From an uncultured Clostridium sp. (GTDB taxonomy: Bacteria; Bacillota; Clostridia; Clostridiales; Clostridiaceae), in assembly GCF_947036855.1 (NCBI RefSeq), contig NZ_CAMQRY010000006.1, positions 1-42,224 of the forward strand: a DNA stretch of 42,224 nt. Reading direction: 5' to 3'. Under the pieces are notes generated by a model that had not been told where the DNA came from, did no database searches, and worked only from the letters and a program-made list of their open reading frames with translations. The position numbers and the translations under genes are program-made. Positions within the stretch are counted from its first letter, which is position 1. Each line of letters opens with the position of its first letter. Below are positions 19,361 through 27,870 of the stretch, piece after piece.

Positions 19361-20214
19361 TGGTTAAAAAGTTAGGGCTTGGAAAAGGGCTAAGTGCACT
19401 TATTCCAACTAGTGTTAAAGAAGAAAATTATGTTAATGGAGTTCAAGTTGTTGATATAAAAAATATTAATGCCAATATTGGACAACCTAGAAAGTTCTTT
19501 GATGATTCAAAGATAGCTGAATTAGCAGAGTCAATTAAAGAATATGGAATTATACAACCTTTAATAGTTAAGAAGGTAGATGAAGATAAATTTGCAATTA
19601 TAGCTGGAGAAAGAAGATGGAGAGCTGCAAAGCTTGCTAAAATAAAAGAAATTCCTATAATAGTAAAAGAATTTACTGAAGAAACAGCATTACAAATAGC
19701 AATTATAGAAAATATACAAAGAGAAGATTTAAACGCTATAGAAGAAGCTTTAGCTTATAAAGAGCTTAAAGATAAATATAATTTAACACAGGAAGTATTA
19801 TCACATAAACTTGGAAAATCTAGAACGTCTATTGCAAATGTAATGAGACTTTTAAATTTAGATTCAAGAGTTCAAGAATATATAATACAGGGTGTTATAT
19901 CAGAGGGGCATGGAAAAGTTCTACTTTCATTAGAGGGGGAAGAACAATACATTGTATCACAGAAAATAATAGATGATGAGTTATCAGTAAGGGAAATTGA
20001 AAAGTTTATAAAGACTTTAAACTCTAAAGATAGTAATATTAAAGAAAAAGAAGCAAAAAAGCTAAATCCTTATTATAAAGATATAAAGGATAAGCTTGAG
20101 GACTATTTTGGTACAAAAGTTAATATAAATTCTAATAAGAATAAAGGTAAAATTGAAATTGAATATTATTCTGAAGAGGATTTACAAAGAATATTAGATA
20201 TAATTAACTTATAA
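19360..20214 (+). CDS. parB: Chromosome partitioning protein ParB (Spo0J)
   Basis: ParB/Spo0J binds parS, loads as a CTP-dependent clamp, spreads and recruits SMC to the origin. The 284-residue protein has the box I region NIGQPRKFFDD, the CTPase motif AGERRWRAAK (82-91), ENIQREDLN (117-125) and a helix-turn-helix LTQEVLSHKLGKSRTSIAN (about 142-160) followed by a C-terminal dimer domain. The start is GTG, sharing one base with the parA TAG stop; AAGGAG lies 12 bases before. parS sites stand on both sides of parAB. Confidence 0.96.
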   Translation: MVKKLGLGKGLSALIPTSVKEENYVNGVQVVDIKNINANIGQPRKFFDDSKIAELAESIKEYGIIQPLIVKKVDEDKFAIIAGERRWRAAKLAKIKEIPIIVKEFTEETALQIAIIENIQREDLNAIEEALAYKELKDKYNLTQEVLSHKLGKSRTSIANVMRLLNLDSRVQEYIIQGVISEGHGKVLLSLEGEEQYIVSQKIIDDELSVREIEKFIKTLNSKDSNIKEKEAKKLNPYYKDIKDKLEDYFGTKVNINSNKNKGKIEIEYYSEEDLQRILDIINL

Positions 20215-20217
20215 GAA

Positions 20218-20237
20218 AATGTTCCACGTGGAACATT
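20218..20237. promoter_or_regulatory. parS: parS centromere site 2
   Basis: A second identical TGTTCCACGTGGAACA at 20220-20235, with symmetry extending to 20 bases. It lies five bases after the parB stop codon and upstream of the next gene. Confidence 0.93.
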
Positions 20238-20260
20238 CTAGACAGAAAGGATGAAAAGAA

Positions 20261-20758
20261 GTGAACAATATTATAGAAATGATAAACCAAAACTCTGCAT
20301 ATATAGTCATTGGAATAGCTATATTTGCTGCTATAGAACTATTACTTATAATAATTCTATTTGCTAAAATAGGCGGAACAAATAAAAAATATAAGAAAAT
20401 GATGAGAGGGGTAAACAATAAGAATCTTGAAGGATTATTAGAAGATTACCTTAATAAAGTTGAAAAAATAGAGATAGATTCATCAGATGTAGTTGGTAAA
20501 TTTAATAGAATTGATGAAAGCATTAAAAAATGTGTTCAAAAAGTTGCTATGGTTAGATATAAGGCATTTGAAGATGTTGGAAGTGATTTAAGTTTCTCAA
20601 TAGCGTTACTCGATGATGGTAATGATGGAATTGTTCTAACAGGTATTTATGGAAGAATGGAAAGTACAACATATGCAAAGCCAATTGATAAAGGTATTTC
20701 AAGATATGATTTATCAGAGGAAGAGTTACAAGCTTTAAGCGAAGCTATGAATAAATAA
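20261..20758 (+). CDS. DUF4446 family protein
   Basis: A 165-residue protein with one N-terminal membrane segment (about 13-36, YIVIGIAIFAAIELLLIIIL), a predicted coiled-coil stalk, and a compact C-terminal domain with the conserved MVRYKAFEDVGSDLSFSIAL and GIVLTGIYGR segments of the DUF4446 family. This family is regularly found just after parB in clostridia; its function is unknown. The start is GTG with AAAGGATG upstream. It is probably cotranscribed with parAB and ends at a strong terminator. Confidence 0.85.
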   Translation: MNNIIEMINQNSAYIVIGIAIFAAIELLLIIILFAKIGGTNKKYKKMMRGVNNKNLEGLLEDYLNKVEKIEIDSSDVVGKFNRIDESIKKCVQKVAMVRYKAFEDVGSDLSFSIALLDDGNDGIVLTGIYGRMESTTYAKPIDKGISRYDLSEEELQALSEAMNK

Positions 20759-20764
20759 TTATAT

Positions 20765-20809
20765 AGAAAAGAGTATGACTTTTAATAAGTCATACTCTTT
20801 TCTGTTTTT
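20765..20809 (+). terminator. Bidirectional terminator between the DUF4446 gene and the permease gene
   Basis: A 17-bp perfect stem (20765-20781 with 20787-20803), 5-base loop, followed on the plus strand by GTTTTT. The loop and right arm contain the last codons of the convergent permease gene, whose stop codon is at 20782-20784. The T-run is good on the plus strand and weak on the minus strand. Confidence 0.88.
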
Positions 20810-21828
20810 AGGAAAAGTTTATAGCCAACTACAAAAAATAAGCAAAATACAACCCCAAGTAGTCCATATAATTCTATACCAACAAAGATGCAAATAAGGG
20901 ATTCAAGTGGTGTAATGCCAAGAGATGATGATAATATTTTATGCTCGAATAGTTCTCTGATAACACAAAGTAATATAAATGAAATTGAGAGTAGTATAGC
21001 TAGTGTTGTATTTCCTGTAAAAAAATAAAATAAGATTAACGGAATATAAATTACAGCAGTGCCAAGGAGTGGTAGTATGTCAAAAAAACCAGCAAGGATA
21101 GCAAGAGTTAGTGCATATTTTATATTAAATACTGAAAAAATTATAAAGTTTAAAGTTGATGATATGAGTATTATAAAAAAATATGCAACGATATAGTCAG
21201 TAAATAAGCTTTTTATATTTTGTAAAATATCTAAAAGTCTAGGATAGGAATATAAAAGTCTTTTATTCTTATTTGTAGTTTGTATAAAGTTTTTTGTGAA
21301 AAAGTATGTTGCAATTACAATGCAAAAAGTTGTGCTAAGTATAAATGGAATATAACTTATAATTTTAAAAAGGTACTGTAATGAAAATCCAGCAAAATCT
21401 AAAATACTACTAACAATATTATTGAGGTGTTCTGTTAAAAATTCAAAGTCTAAATTTATGTTTAGTGAGTTTTGTATTTCATCAATTTTTTGTAATGCTA
21501 TGGAAAGTGAGTCAGAGTTATCAGAAATAAAAAATTTAAGGTCTGATGCTATATCAATAGATTCTAAGGTAAGTGCAAAAATTAAAAGTGAAATTACTGC
21601 AATTATTGATATAAAAAAGATAGTAGTAGTTAATAATGATGCCACCCAACCCTTTATTCTAAGCTTTTTTGATAAAAACCTTGTAGGGCTTTTTAGTATT
21701 AAAGCAAATAATATAGCTAGCACAAAAGGTAGGGTGAAATTCAAAGTACCAAAGAAAAGTAAAAAGCCTAGTGTATATGCCATAAAAAAAATAGCAAGTT
21801 TATCAATTTTCTTTAGAAATGAATACAT
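20782..21828 (-). CDS. AI-2E family transporter (YtvI-like permease)
   Basis: A 348-residue polytopic membrane protein of the AI-2E/PerM family, with the typical central hydrophilic region (about 95-150) and the family motif GFFDILPLLGTAVIYIPL followed by ITPLESLICIFVGIELYGLLG. Members include Na+/H+ antiporters, AI-2 exporters and the sporulation protein YtvI, which this most resembles in length; the substrate cannot be told. The frame opens at TTG 21840, but the ATG at 21828 is preferred because TTGGAGAG lies just before it as the ribosome site. It is last in a lagging-strand operon with the desulfurase and LysE genes. Confidence 0.85.
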   Translation of the reverse strand: MYSFLKKIDKLAIFFMAYTLGFLLFFGTLNFTLPFVLAILFALILKSPTRFLSKKLRIKGWVASLLTTTIFFISIIAVISLLIFALTLESIDIASDLKFFISDNSDSLSIALQKIDEIQNSLNINLDFEFLTEHLNNIVSSILDFAGFSLQYLFKIISYIPFILSTTFCIVIATYFFTKNFIQTTNKNKRLLYSYPRLLDILQNIKSLFTDYIVAYFFIILISSTLNFIIFSVFNIKYALTLAILAGFFDILPLLGTAVIYIPLILFYFFTGNTTLAILLSISFILLCVIRELFEHKILSSSLGITPLESLICIFVGIELYGLLGVVFCLFFVVGYKLFLKTEKSMTY

Positions 21829-21842
21829 ATATCTCTCCAATA

Positions 21843-22994
21843 TTAAATTCTATTTTTAAGTGCAGAGATTAAGGCATCTATATCATCTTTTGTATTAAAA
21901 TAACCAAGACTTATTCTAACACCACCACTTGGGTATGAACCAATAGTTTTATGTGCAAGTGGTGCACAGTGCAGTCCAGTTCTTGTTGTTATATGTTTTT
22001 CTGAATCTAAGTAGAATCCAAGTTCTGATGAATCTACATTTTTAATATTAAATATTATAGTAGAAGTTCTTTTCTTTTCATCCATTGACCCGTAGATAAT
22101 TATGTCCTGTATTTTTGAAAGCTCATCAAGTGCATATTTACAAAGCATTTCTTCATGAGATTTTATTTTATCAATGCCTTCCTCTTTTATAAAGTTTATG
22201 CCAGAGTTTAGCCCTATTATGCCTACAGTGTTTAAAGTTCCGCATTCAAATTTATCAGGAAGCTCTGTTGGGTGCTCAAGAGAGTAAGAAGAACTACCAG
22301 TTCCACCAACAAATACAGTATTCATTTGTGCATTAGTTTCATCATCTAATATAAATCCACCAATTCCTTGTGGACCAAATAAAGATTTATGTCCTGTAAA
22401 AGCTAAAATATTAATATTGAATTCTTTCATATCAATAGGTAAAACACCTGCTGTTTGAGCTGAATCTACTATGAAGAAGATACCAAGTTTTTTACAAAGT
22501 TTTCCTATTTCATATAGTGGTTGTATAGAACCTGTTAGGTTAGATGCATGAGAGATAATTAATACCTTAGTATTTTCTCTACAAAGTTTTTCAATATTAG
22601 AAACTTCTAAGAAACCTTCTGTATTAGCTTCTACAAAATCAACTTCTATATTGCGTTCATTTTTTAGTTTTTCAAGAGTTCGAAGAACTGAATTATGATC
22701 CATTGTTGAAGAAAGTATATGCCAATTTTCTTTAACAAGTCCATTAAGAATTATATTAATAGAGCTTGTTATGTTATTTGTAAAAATTACATTTTCAACT
22801 TTATCAAAATTAAAAAAACTGGCTAAATTTTCTCTGCAATCATAAATAGCACGATTACTTGCTAGAGCATGAGAAGATGAACCACGAGATGGATTTCCAC
22901 CACAGTTTAACATATAGTCCATCATATTATCAGTTACTGATAAGGGCTTGGGAAAACTAGTTGCTGCATTATCTAAGTAAATATTTTTTTTCAT
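21843..22994 (-). CDS. Class V aminotransferase / cysteine desulfurase family protein
   Basis: A 383-residue PLP enzyme of the class V aminotransferase fold. YLDNAATSFPKP opens the protein, the PLP-binding lysine is Lys203 in AFTGHKSLFGPQG, Asp177 and Gln180 contact the cofactor, and Cys343 in TRTGLHCAPLAHKT is placed as the catalytic cysteine of SufS/CsdB-type enzymes. The CAPLAHKTIG form is typical of a subfamily often annotated as cysteine desulfurase-like and sometimes found with selenium-metabolism genes. It likely removes sulfur (or selenium) from cysteine analogues; the acceptor is unknown. The ribosome site is weak. Confidence 0.88.
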   Translation of the reverse strand: MKKNIYLDNAATSFPKPLSVTDNMMDYMLNCGGNPSRGSSSHALASNRAIYDCRENLASFFNFDKVENVIFTNNITSSINIILNGLVKENWHILSSTMDHNSVLRTLEKLKNERNIEVDFVEANTEGFLEVSNIEKLCRENTKVLIISHASNLTGSIQPLYEIGKLCKKLGIFFIVDSAQTAGVLPIDMKEFNINILAFTGHKSLFGPQGIGGFILDDETNAQMNTVFVGGTGSSSYSLEHPTELPDKFECGTLNTVGIIGLNSGINFIKEEGIDKIKSHEEMLCKYALDELSKIQDIIIYGSMDEKKRTSTIIFNIKNVDSSELGFYLDSEKHITTRTGLHCAPLAHKTIGSYPSGGVRISLGYFNTKDDIDALISALKNRI

Positions 22995-23012
22995 ATAATT
23001 AAAAACCTCACA

Positions 23013-23645
23013 TTACATTATAAATTTTAATAATCCTGCGATAATAAATCCAATCGATAATAAATACAAAACATAATAAATTATATTTGATGCATTACCA
23101 GTAGCTTTTTCACCAGCAAATTTTTTAAGTCCACTAGAAGCGAGTAAATTTAAAATAATGAACCATATAATAGTTGCTATAAGCATTGAGCAGATAGCTA
23201 TGTAATAATATTTGGGTCCATGAGAGCTCCAGTCCTTCATTACAGTACCGCTTAGTGCAATCCATATAGAGGGTGTTGAAGGATTTAGAAAAGTTAATAA
23301 AAATCCATTTAAAACTCCAGGAACTTTATCGATATCAAATTTGTTTTTATTATTATCTTTTGTTTTTATTTTAGAAAGTTTATTAAAAATAAATAGTATT
23401 ATTCCAGATATTATCCAAAAAAGACCTTCGACATTTTTATTAAGACTAAGTATACTTGCTAGTCCAAAGTGGATAAGAAAGATATAAATATAGTCAGCAA
23501 GGATTGCTCCAAGTGATACTAAAAATCCAGCAAAAAAACCTTTATCTATAGAACGTTTTACTGATTCCATACCTGCAGGTCCAAGTGGAATAGAAGCTAA
23601 TAAGCCTGTTACAGAGCCAATTGCTATTGCCTTTAAAATAAACAT
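23013..23645 (-). CDS. LysE/RhtB family exporter
   Basis: A 210-residue membrane protein with about six helices and the LysE family motifs SIPLGPAGMESVKRSIDKGF at the N-terminus and FLLTFLNPSTPSIWIALSG mid-protein. LysE-type proteins export amino acids or related small molecules by cation exchange; the substrate here cannot be deduced. AAAGGAG precedes the ATG. It is the first gene of a minus-strand operon; the desulfurase-like gene follows after 18 bases, which might hint at a thiol or amino acid substrate. Confidence 0.85.
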   Translation of the reverse strand: MFILKAIAIGSVTGLLASIPLGPAGMESVKRSIDKGFFAGFLVSLGAILADYIYIFLIHFGLASILSLNKNVEGLFWIISGIILFIFNKLSKIKTKDNNKNKFDIDKVPGVLNGFLLTFLNPSTPSIWIALSGTVMKDWSSHGPKYYYIAICSMLIATIIWFIILNLLASSGLKKFAGEKATGNASNIIYYVLYLLSIGFIIAGLLKFIM

Positions 23646-23825
23646 AAAAACTCCTTTTCTTTTGTTTTAGTCAATATAAATAATATTATCATAATTATAA
23701 GTAATATTCATATAAATTTCATTTAAATGGTAGTAATAGCATATAGTATATTTAAATATTTATTTAGTTACTATATACTATTAAATAGACAGAACTATAT
23801 AAAGCTAAGGAGAGGAATTTAACAT

Positions 23826-24071
23826 ATGAAATTATATATAATGGTTTTTAATAATACACATGAGGCAATGGCAGCTGAAAAGCTTATGGATACAGAAAAT
23901 ATAAAGGTTATGGTTATGCCTACACCTACATATATAACTAAAAGTTGTGGGATAAGTCTTAAATTTGATGATGATAGTGTTATAGCTATAGATAAATTAA
24001 TAGAAGATGGTAAAATAAAATTTAAAAATGTTTATTTTAGAGATGTAGAAGGATTTAAGTTATATAAGTAA
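23826..24071 (+). CDS. DUF3343 family protein (putative Se/S carrier-like)
   Basis: An 81-residue protein matching DUF3343: YIMVFNNTHEAMAAEKLMDT at the start and the motif TPTYITKSCGISLKFD with the conserved Cys42-Gly. Genes of this family occur near YedF, SelD and desulfurase-like genes in anaerobes, suggesting a carrier of activated sulfur or selenium; this is inference from family context. AAGGAGAGG lies before the ATG. It is divergent from the LysE-desulfurase operon and starts a plus-strand group with mscS and a DUF951 gene. Confidence 0.8.
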   Translation: MKLYIMVFNNTHEAMAAEKLMDTENIKVMVMPTPTYITKSCGISLKFDDDSVIAIDKLIEDGKIKFKNVYFRDVEGFKLYK

Positions 24072-24087
24072 AAATTAAGGAGGTAAT

Positions 24088-24999
24088 ATGCTACTTACAA
24101 ATATTTGGGATTATATTTATCAGTATAATAGTAAAACAGAAGTGCTTAAAATATTTGGTATTACTATAAATCTAGGAGAATTCATGCTTAGAATTTTAAT
24201 GGTTATAGTAACTATATTTATAGTATTTTTTATGTTGAAAATAGGAAATAAAATTATAGATAAGTTAGTTGCAAAACAAACTTATAAAAATAATTTATTT
24301 AGTATTAATGATAAAAAGGCTAATACACTTGGAACACTTTTAAAAAGTATGCTAAGGTATACAGTCTATATACTAGGGATTATATCAATAGCTGGAATTG
24401 TAGTTGGGGGAACACTTCCAATTGCATTTGCATCAGTTGGAGGGGTAGCACTTGGTTTTGGTGCACAAAGTTTTGTAAAAGATATTATAAATGGTGTATT
24501 TATTCTTTTTGAGAACCAATATAATGTTGGAGATTATATAACAATTGATAAATATACTGGTATTGTTGATAGTATAGAAATTAGAAGTACAACTATTAAA
24601 GAATTTTCAGGTTCATACCATATAATTCCGAATGGACTTATAAATGTTGTGACAAATCATTCAAAAGGAAATATGCAAATTAAGGTTGAGGTTGATATAG
24701 CATATGAGGAAAGTATTGATAATGCTATAAAAATTATTGAAGCTGTTTGTATAGTATTTAGTAAGCTTGATGATGTTGAAAGAATTCCAAATGTAGTAGG
24801 TGTAACTAAACTTGGGTCATCAGGTATGACTATAAAAATTTTAGGTGATGTAAAGGCAATGAGCCAGTGGAAACTTGAAGCAAAACTTAGACAAATGATT
24901 AAAGAAGCATTAGATGAAAATAGTGTAGAGATACCATATAATAAATTAAATATAGTGAGTATTAAGGAAAATATTAAAGAGGAGTCAGTAGTTGAATGA
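24088..24999 (+). CDS. mscS: Small-conductance mechanosensitive channel, MscS family
   Basis: MscS-type channels open under membrane tension to release solutes during hypo-osmotic shock. The 303-residue protein has three transmembrane segments, with the pore-lining TM3 region VGGVALGFGAQSFVKDIING followed by FILFENQYNVGDYI, both hallmarks of the family, and a cytoplasmic beta/vestibule domain. AAGGAGG precedes the ATG. The stop overlaps the next start in an ATGA arrangement, showing translational coupling with the DUF951 gene. Confidence 0.93.
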   Translation: MLLTNIWDYIYQYNSKTEVLKIFGITINLGEFMLRILMVIVTIFIVFFMLKIGNKIIDKLVAKQTYKNNLFSINDKKANTLGTLLKSMLRYTVYILGIISIAGIVVGGTLPIAFASVGGVALGFGAQSFVKDIINGVFILFENQYNVGDYITIDKYTGIVDSIEIRSTTIKEFSGSYHIIPNGLINVVTNHSKGNMQIKVEVDIAYEESIDNAIKIIEAVCIVFSKLDDVERIPNVVGVTKLGSSGMTIKILGDVKAMSQWKLEAKLRQMIKEALDENSVEIPYNKLNIVSIKENIKEESVVE

Positions 25000-25190
25000 T
25001 AGATAAATTTGATTTAGGTGATATAGTAAAAATGAAAAAAATGCATCCTTGTGGGACTGACCTTTGGGAGATTATAAGAGTTGGTGCTGATGTTAAAATA
25101 AAGTGTACGGTATGTAAAAGGATAGTTATGATACCTAGAGTTAAGTTTCAAAAGGCAGCAAAGAAAATAGAAGTTAAAGCAGTTTTATAA
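24996..25190 (+). CDS. DUF951 family protein
   Basis: A 64-residue protein of the DUF951 (YyzM-like) family: DLGDIVKMKKMHPCGTDLWE followed by KIKCTVCKRIVMIPRVKF. Cys19, Cys37 and Cys40 could form part of a metal site, and the fold is thought to bind nucleic acid; no function is established. Its start codon overlaps the mscS stop (ATGA). The family is commonly found just before rpsF in Firmicutes, as here. Confidence 0.85.
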   Translation: MIDKFDLGDIVKMKKMHPCGTDLWEIIRVGADVKIKCTVCKRIVMIPRVKFQKAAKKIEVKAVL

Positions 25191-25239
25191 AATTAATAAA
25201 AAAAGTGTTTTAAATTTACAAAATAGCTAATAAATAAAC

Positions 25240-25268
25240 TTGCTTAAGTGAAATATTAGTGATAGAAT
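25240..25268 (+). promoter_or_regulatory. Probable promoter of rpsF-ssb-rpsR
   Basis: TTGCTT (25240-25245), a 17-base spacer ending TGA (extended -10), and TAGAAT (25263-25268). It lies about 65 bases before rpsF, in the right place for this highly expressed operon. The -35 match is weak. Confidence 0.5.
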
Positions 25269-25274
25269 ATTGTA

Positions 25275-25333
25275 ATGTAAATCCCTGCTGTATTATAGTA
25301 CAGCCAGAGTCCATAGGGAGGAGGTGTAATAGA
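25275..25333 (+). promoter_or_regulatory. Candidate structured leader of rpsF operon
   Basis: The leader can fold as an outer CCCT...AGGG stem enclosing a hairpin with arms GCTGTA/TACAGC, immediately before the ribosome site AGGAGGTG. In many bacteria the S6:S18 complex represses its own operon by binding such a leader. I could not confirm the specific conserved bulge of the known S6:S18 motif, so this is tentative. Confidence 0.35.
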
Positions 25334-25621
25334 ATGAGAAATTATGAAACTATATTCGTAATTAACCCATCTTTAGATACTGAAGCTGTTAAAGCTTTAA
25401 TCGAAAAGTTCAAGGGTGTTATTGAAAATGGTGGAGGAACAGTTGATAACGTAGATTTCTGGGGTAAGAGAAGACTTGCTTACGAAATCAAAAAAGTTAG
25501 CGAAGGTTTCTACACATTATTCAACTTCACAGCTGATACTGAATTACCAAAAGAATTAGATAGAGTATTCAAGATCACAGATGGTATAATCAGACACATA
25601 ATCATTAAAAAAGAAAACTAA
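25334..25621 (+). CDS. rpsF: 30S ribosomal protein S6
   Basis: S6 pairs with S18 on the small-subunit platform. From ATG 25334 the protein has 95 residues, MRNYETIFVINPSLDTEAVK to IIRHIIIKKEN, matching the family throughout. The frame is open 25 codons upstream, but the strong AGGAGGTG seven bases before 25334 and the family start settle the choice. The first gene of the conserved rpsF-ssb-rpsR operon. Confidence 0.97.
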   Translation: MRNYETIFVINPSLDTEAVKALIEKFKGVIENGGGTVDNVDFWGKRRLAYEIKKVSEGFYTLFNFTADTELPKELDRVFKITDGIIRHIIIKKEN

Positions 25622-25640
25622 TTGAAAGGGTGGTATTGTA

Positions 25641-26081
25641 ATGAATAAAGTTATTCTAATAGGACGACTTACTAAAGATCCAGACTTAAGATTTGCAGCT
25701 GGTAGTGGTAAAGCTGTTACTAGATTTACTATGGCTGTAAATAGACCAATGAAAAGAGATGAAGCTGATTTTATCGGTTGCATAGCTTTTGGTAAGACTG
25801 GTGAAACAATAGCACAATACCTTACAAAAGGTAGACAATTAGCGGTTACTGGGAACATTAGAACTGGTAGTTATGAGAAGGATGGAATTACAAGATATAC
25901 TACAGATGTAATTGTAGATACTTTTGAGTTCATATCTGGAGGTAACGAAGGTGGTACTAGAGGAGCTTCTGCTTTTGATAGTGGAAACAATGCTCCTTCA
26001 GCTTTCGACTCAGTAAACAATTCGTTTAATGATAAGTCAGACGATATGATGCCAATTGATGATGGAGATATTCCATTTTAA
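25641..26081 (+). CDS. ssb: Single-stranded DNA-binding protein
   Basis: SSB coats single-stranded DNA and recruits repair and replication proteins. The 146-residue protein has the OB fold (MNKVILIGRLTKDPDLRF, VTRFTMAVNRP, YTTDVIVDTFEFI), a short flexible linker with a repeated SAFDS-type segment, and the acidic protein-interaction tip ending DDGDIPF. It lies between rpsF and rpsR as in most Firmicutes. Confidence 0.97.
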   Translation: MNKVILIGRLTKDPDLRFAAGSGKAVTRFTMAVNRPMKRDEADFIGCIAFGKTGETIAQYLTKGRQLAVTGNIRTGSYEKDGITRYTTDVIVDTFEFISGGNEGGTRGASAFDSGNNAPSAFDSVNNSFNDKSDDMMPIDDGDIPF

Positions 26082-26108
26082 TTTTAATAAGTAAGGAGGT
26101 TAAGAACT

Positions 26109-26357
26109 ATGAGTAGAGATATGAGAAGAGGCGGCGGAAAAATGAGAAGAGGCAGAAAGAAAGTTTGTGCATTCTGCGTTGAGAAAGCCACTGAAATAGA
26201 TTATAAAGATGTTCCTAAATTAAAGAAATATATTACTGAAAGCGGTAAAATATTACCTAGAAGAATTTCTGGAGCATGTGCTAAGCACCAAAGAACTCTT
26301 ACTGAAGCTATTAAGAGATCAAGAAACATTGCATTATTACCATTCACAACTGAATAG
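26109..26357 (+). CDS. rpsR: 30S ribosomal protein S18
   Basis: S18 binds S6 and 16S rRNA on the platform. The 82-residue protein keeps the zinc-binding C+ form: Cys20, Cys23, Cys57 and His60. The N-terminus [17 protein letters not shown] is strongly basic. AAGGAGG precedes the ATG. It ends the rpsF-ssb-rpsR operon and is followed by a strong terminator. Confidence 0.97.
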   Translation: MSRDMRRGGGKMRRGRKKVCAFCVEKATEIDYKDVPKLKKYITESGKILPRRISGACAKHQRTLTEAIKRSRNIALLPFTTE

Positions 26358-26370
26358 GATTTTGCTTTAT

Positions 26371-26404
26371 AAAAAAGTCATGGGTTATACCATGACTTTT
26401 TTTT
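26371..26404 (+). terminator. Terminator after rpsR
   Basis: Stem GTCATGG/CCATGAC with a 6-base loop, extended by an A-run pairing with the following run of eight T. It lies 13 bases after the rpsR stop. Confidence 0.93.
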
Positions 26405-26501
26405 ATAATTTTTTTTATAAAAGCATTTCTTTTGTTGCATAAATAGGTGAAAAAATTTACAATTATATAATAGAGAGTATAAGGTTTATGGGGGAGAATT
26501 T

Positions 26502-26819
26502 ATGAAAAAAGATGACTTTAATATAATGGGTAATATAAAAGCTATAGAAGAATTAAAAGCACAGTTTATCTGTATGACTGGAGAACTTTTTACTATTCTA
26601 ACAAAAGGTGCAGGAGCAACAAAGGGTGTAGTTGTAGAATGTATAGCATCTCTTATTATAGTTTTATATGTTTTAGCTGAAAAATTAGGATATAAAGCTA
26701 TGGAAGTTGATGATAGTGTTAAAAAAATATTAAAAATGGCTATAATAGAAGATGATGTCTTAGAAAAAGAAGGTAAAAGTCTTAGTAAGCTTTTAAGACA
26801 TTTTAAAAATAAGCTTTAG
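26502..26819 (+). CDS. MazG-like family protein
   Basis: A 105-residue, mostly helical protein similar to the small MazG-like family found in clostridia at this locus: FNIMGNIKAIEELKAQFICM, then CIASLIIVLYVLAEKLGYKA. True MazG proteins are nucleotide pyrophosphohydrolases with EExxE metal motifs, which I do not clearly see here, so enzymatic activity is uncertain. GGGGGAG lies before the ATG. It lies 34 bases before yybS and probably starts the yybS-gdpP-rplI-lonC transcript. Confidence 0.6.
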   Translation: MKKDDFNIMGNIKAIEELKAQFICMTGELFTILTKGAGATKGVVVECIASLIIVLYVLAEKLGYKAMEVDDSVKKILKMAIIEDDVLEKEGKSLSKLLRHFKNKL

Positions 26820-26853
26820 TTACCTTTGATTTTAAGGGTAAGGAGGAAGCAAT

Positions 26854-27846
26854 ATGAAAAATTTAAAAAGTAAAAGTATTGTTGAAGGTGGAATACTTAC
26901 AGGGATAATAGTTTTATTAATGTTTATTTCTAATATTCCAGGAATTAGTTTGCTAGGATGCTTACTAGTACCTATACCGGTAGCTATACTTTACATAAAA
27001 AATGGATTAAAAATGTCTATACTATCGATTGTAGTTGGGTTTATATTTATAACTTTAATTTTAGGTCCTATATATGGTTTAACATCAATAATTATAGCTG
27101 GATTTATTGGAATTGGCCTTGGAATTGGTGTAAGGAGTAAAAAATCTGGAGTATATACCTTAATTTATATATTAATTGGGACTGTTATATCTATAGTTTC
27201 AACATCTGTAATATATATATATATGATAATGAATATGACTTTAAATCAATTTTTACTTAGTATAATTTCACAAAATAAAGTAGTAACTAAGCAGATGCTT
27301 AAAGTTGCAACTAGCCAAGAGATGAAAGATCATATAAATTATATAGAATCTATGATAACAATTCAGAATATGCAAATAGCATTACCGATAGTAGTAATTT
27401 TAATTAGTTTTATATCAGCAGTTATTATATTTATAGTTTCTAGGAATATATTAATAAGGTTAGGATTTAAATTTAATAATTTAATATCTTTTACTAAATG
27501 GTATATTGATCCTAAATTTATAGCAGCAATTGTTGTAATAGCATTAATTGGAATGGAACTTAAAAAAAATGGAATTCCGCTAGGAATAGAAGTGTTTATT
27601 GGTGCGCTAGGTAGTTTAGCATTATTATTTGGATTACAAACTATGAGTCTTGTGGCATATTTTCTTGTTGAGAAGGTAAAAATAGCAAAGGGCTTTGTAG
27701 TAGTAATAATATTTTTCTTACTTATATCAGGGCTTATAGGTTATATATTTATAATTGGACTTGTTGATGTTTTCTTTGATTATAGAGGGCTTGATGAGGA
27801 TAGTCTTGGGAGTATAATTAGAAAAAAATTAAATTCAAACATATAG
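26854..27846 (+). CDS. YybS family DUF2232 membrane protein
   Basis: A 330-residue polytopic membrane protein of the YybS/DUF2232 family, with about eight hydrophobic segments and the N-terminal pattern SIVEGGILTGIIVLLMFIS. It lies directly upstream of gdpP, the conserved position for YybS. The fold resembles transporter membrane components, but no substrate is known. AAGGAGG precedes the ATG. Confidence 0.85.
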   Translation: MKNLKSKSIVEGGILTGIIVLLMFISNIPGISLLGCLLVPIPVAILYIKNGLKMSILSIVVGFIFITLILGPIYGLTSIIIAGFIGIGLGIGVRSKKSGVYTLIYILIGTVISIVSTSVIYIYMIMNMTLNQFLLSIISQNKVVTKQMLKVATSQEMKDHINYIESMITIQNMQIALPIVVILISFISAVIIFIVSRNILIRLGFKFNNLISFTKWYIDPKFIAAIVVIALIGMELKKNGIPLGIEVFIGALGSLALLFGLQTMSLVAYFLVEKVKIAKGFVVVIIFFLLISGLIGYIFIIGLVDVFFDYRGLDEDSLGSIIRKKLNSNI

Positions 27847-27870
27847 AATAATGGTTAGTAGGAGAAATTT

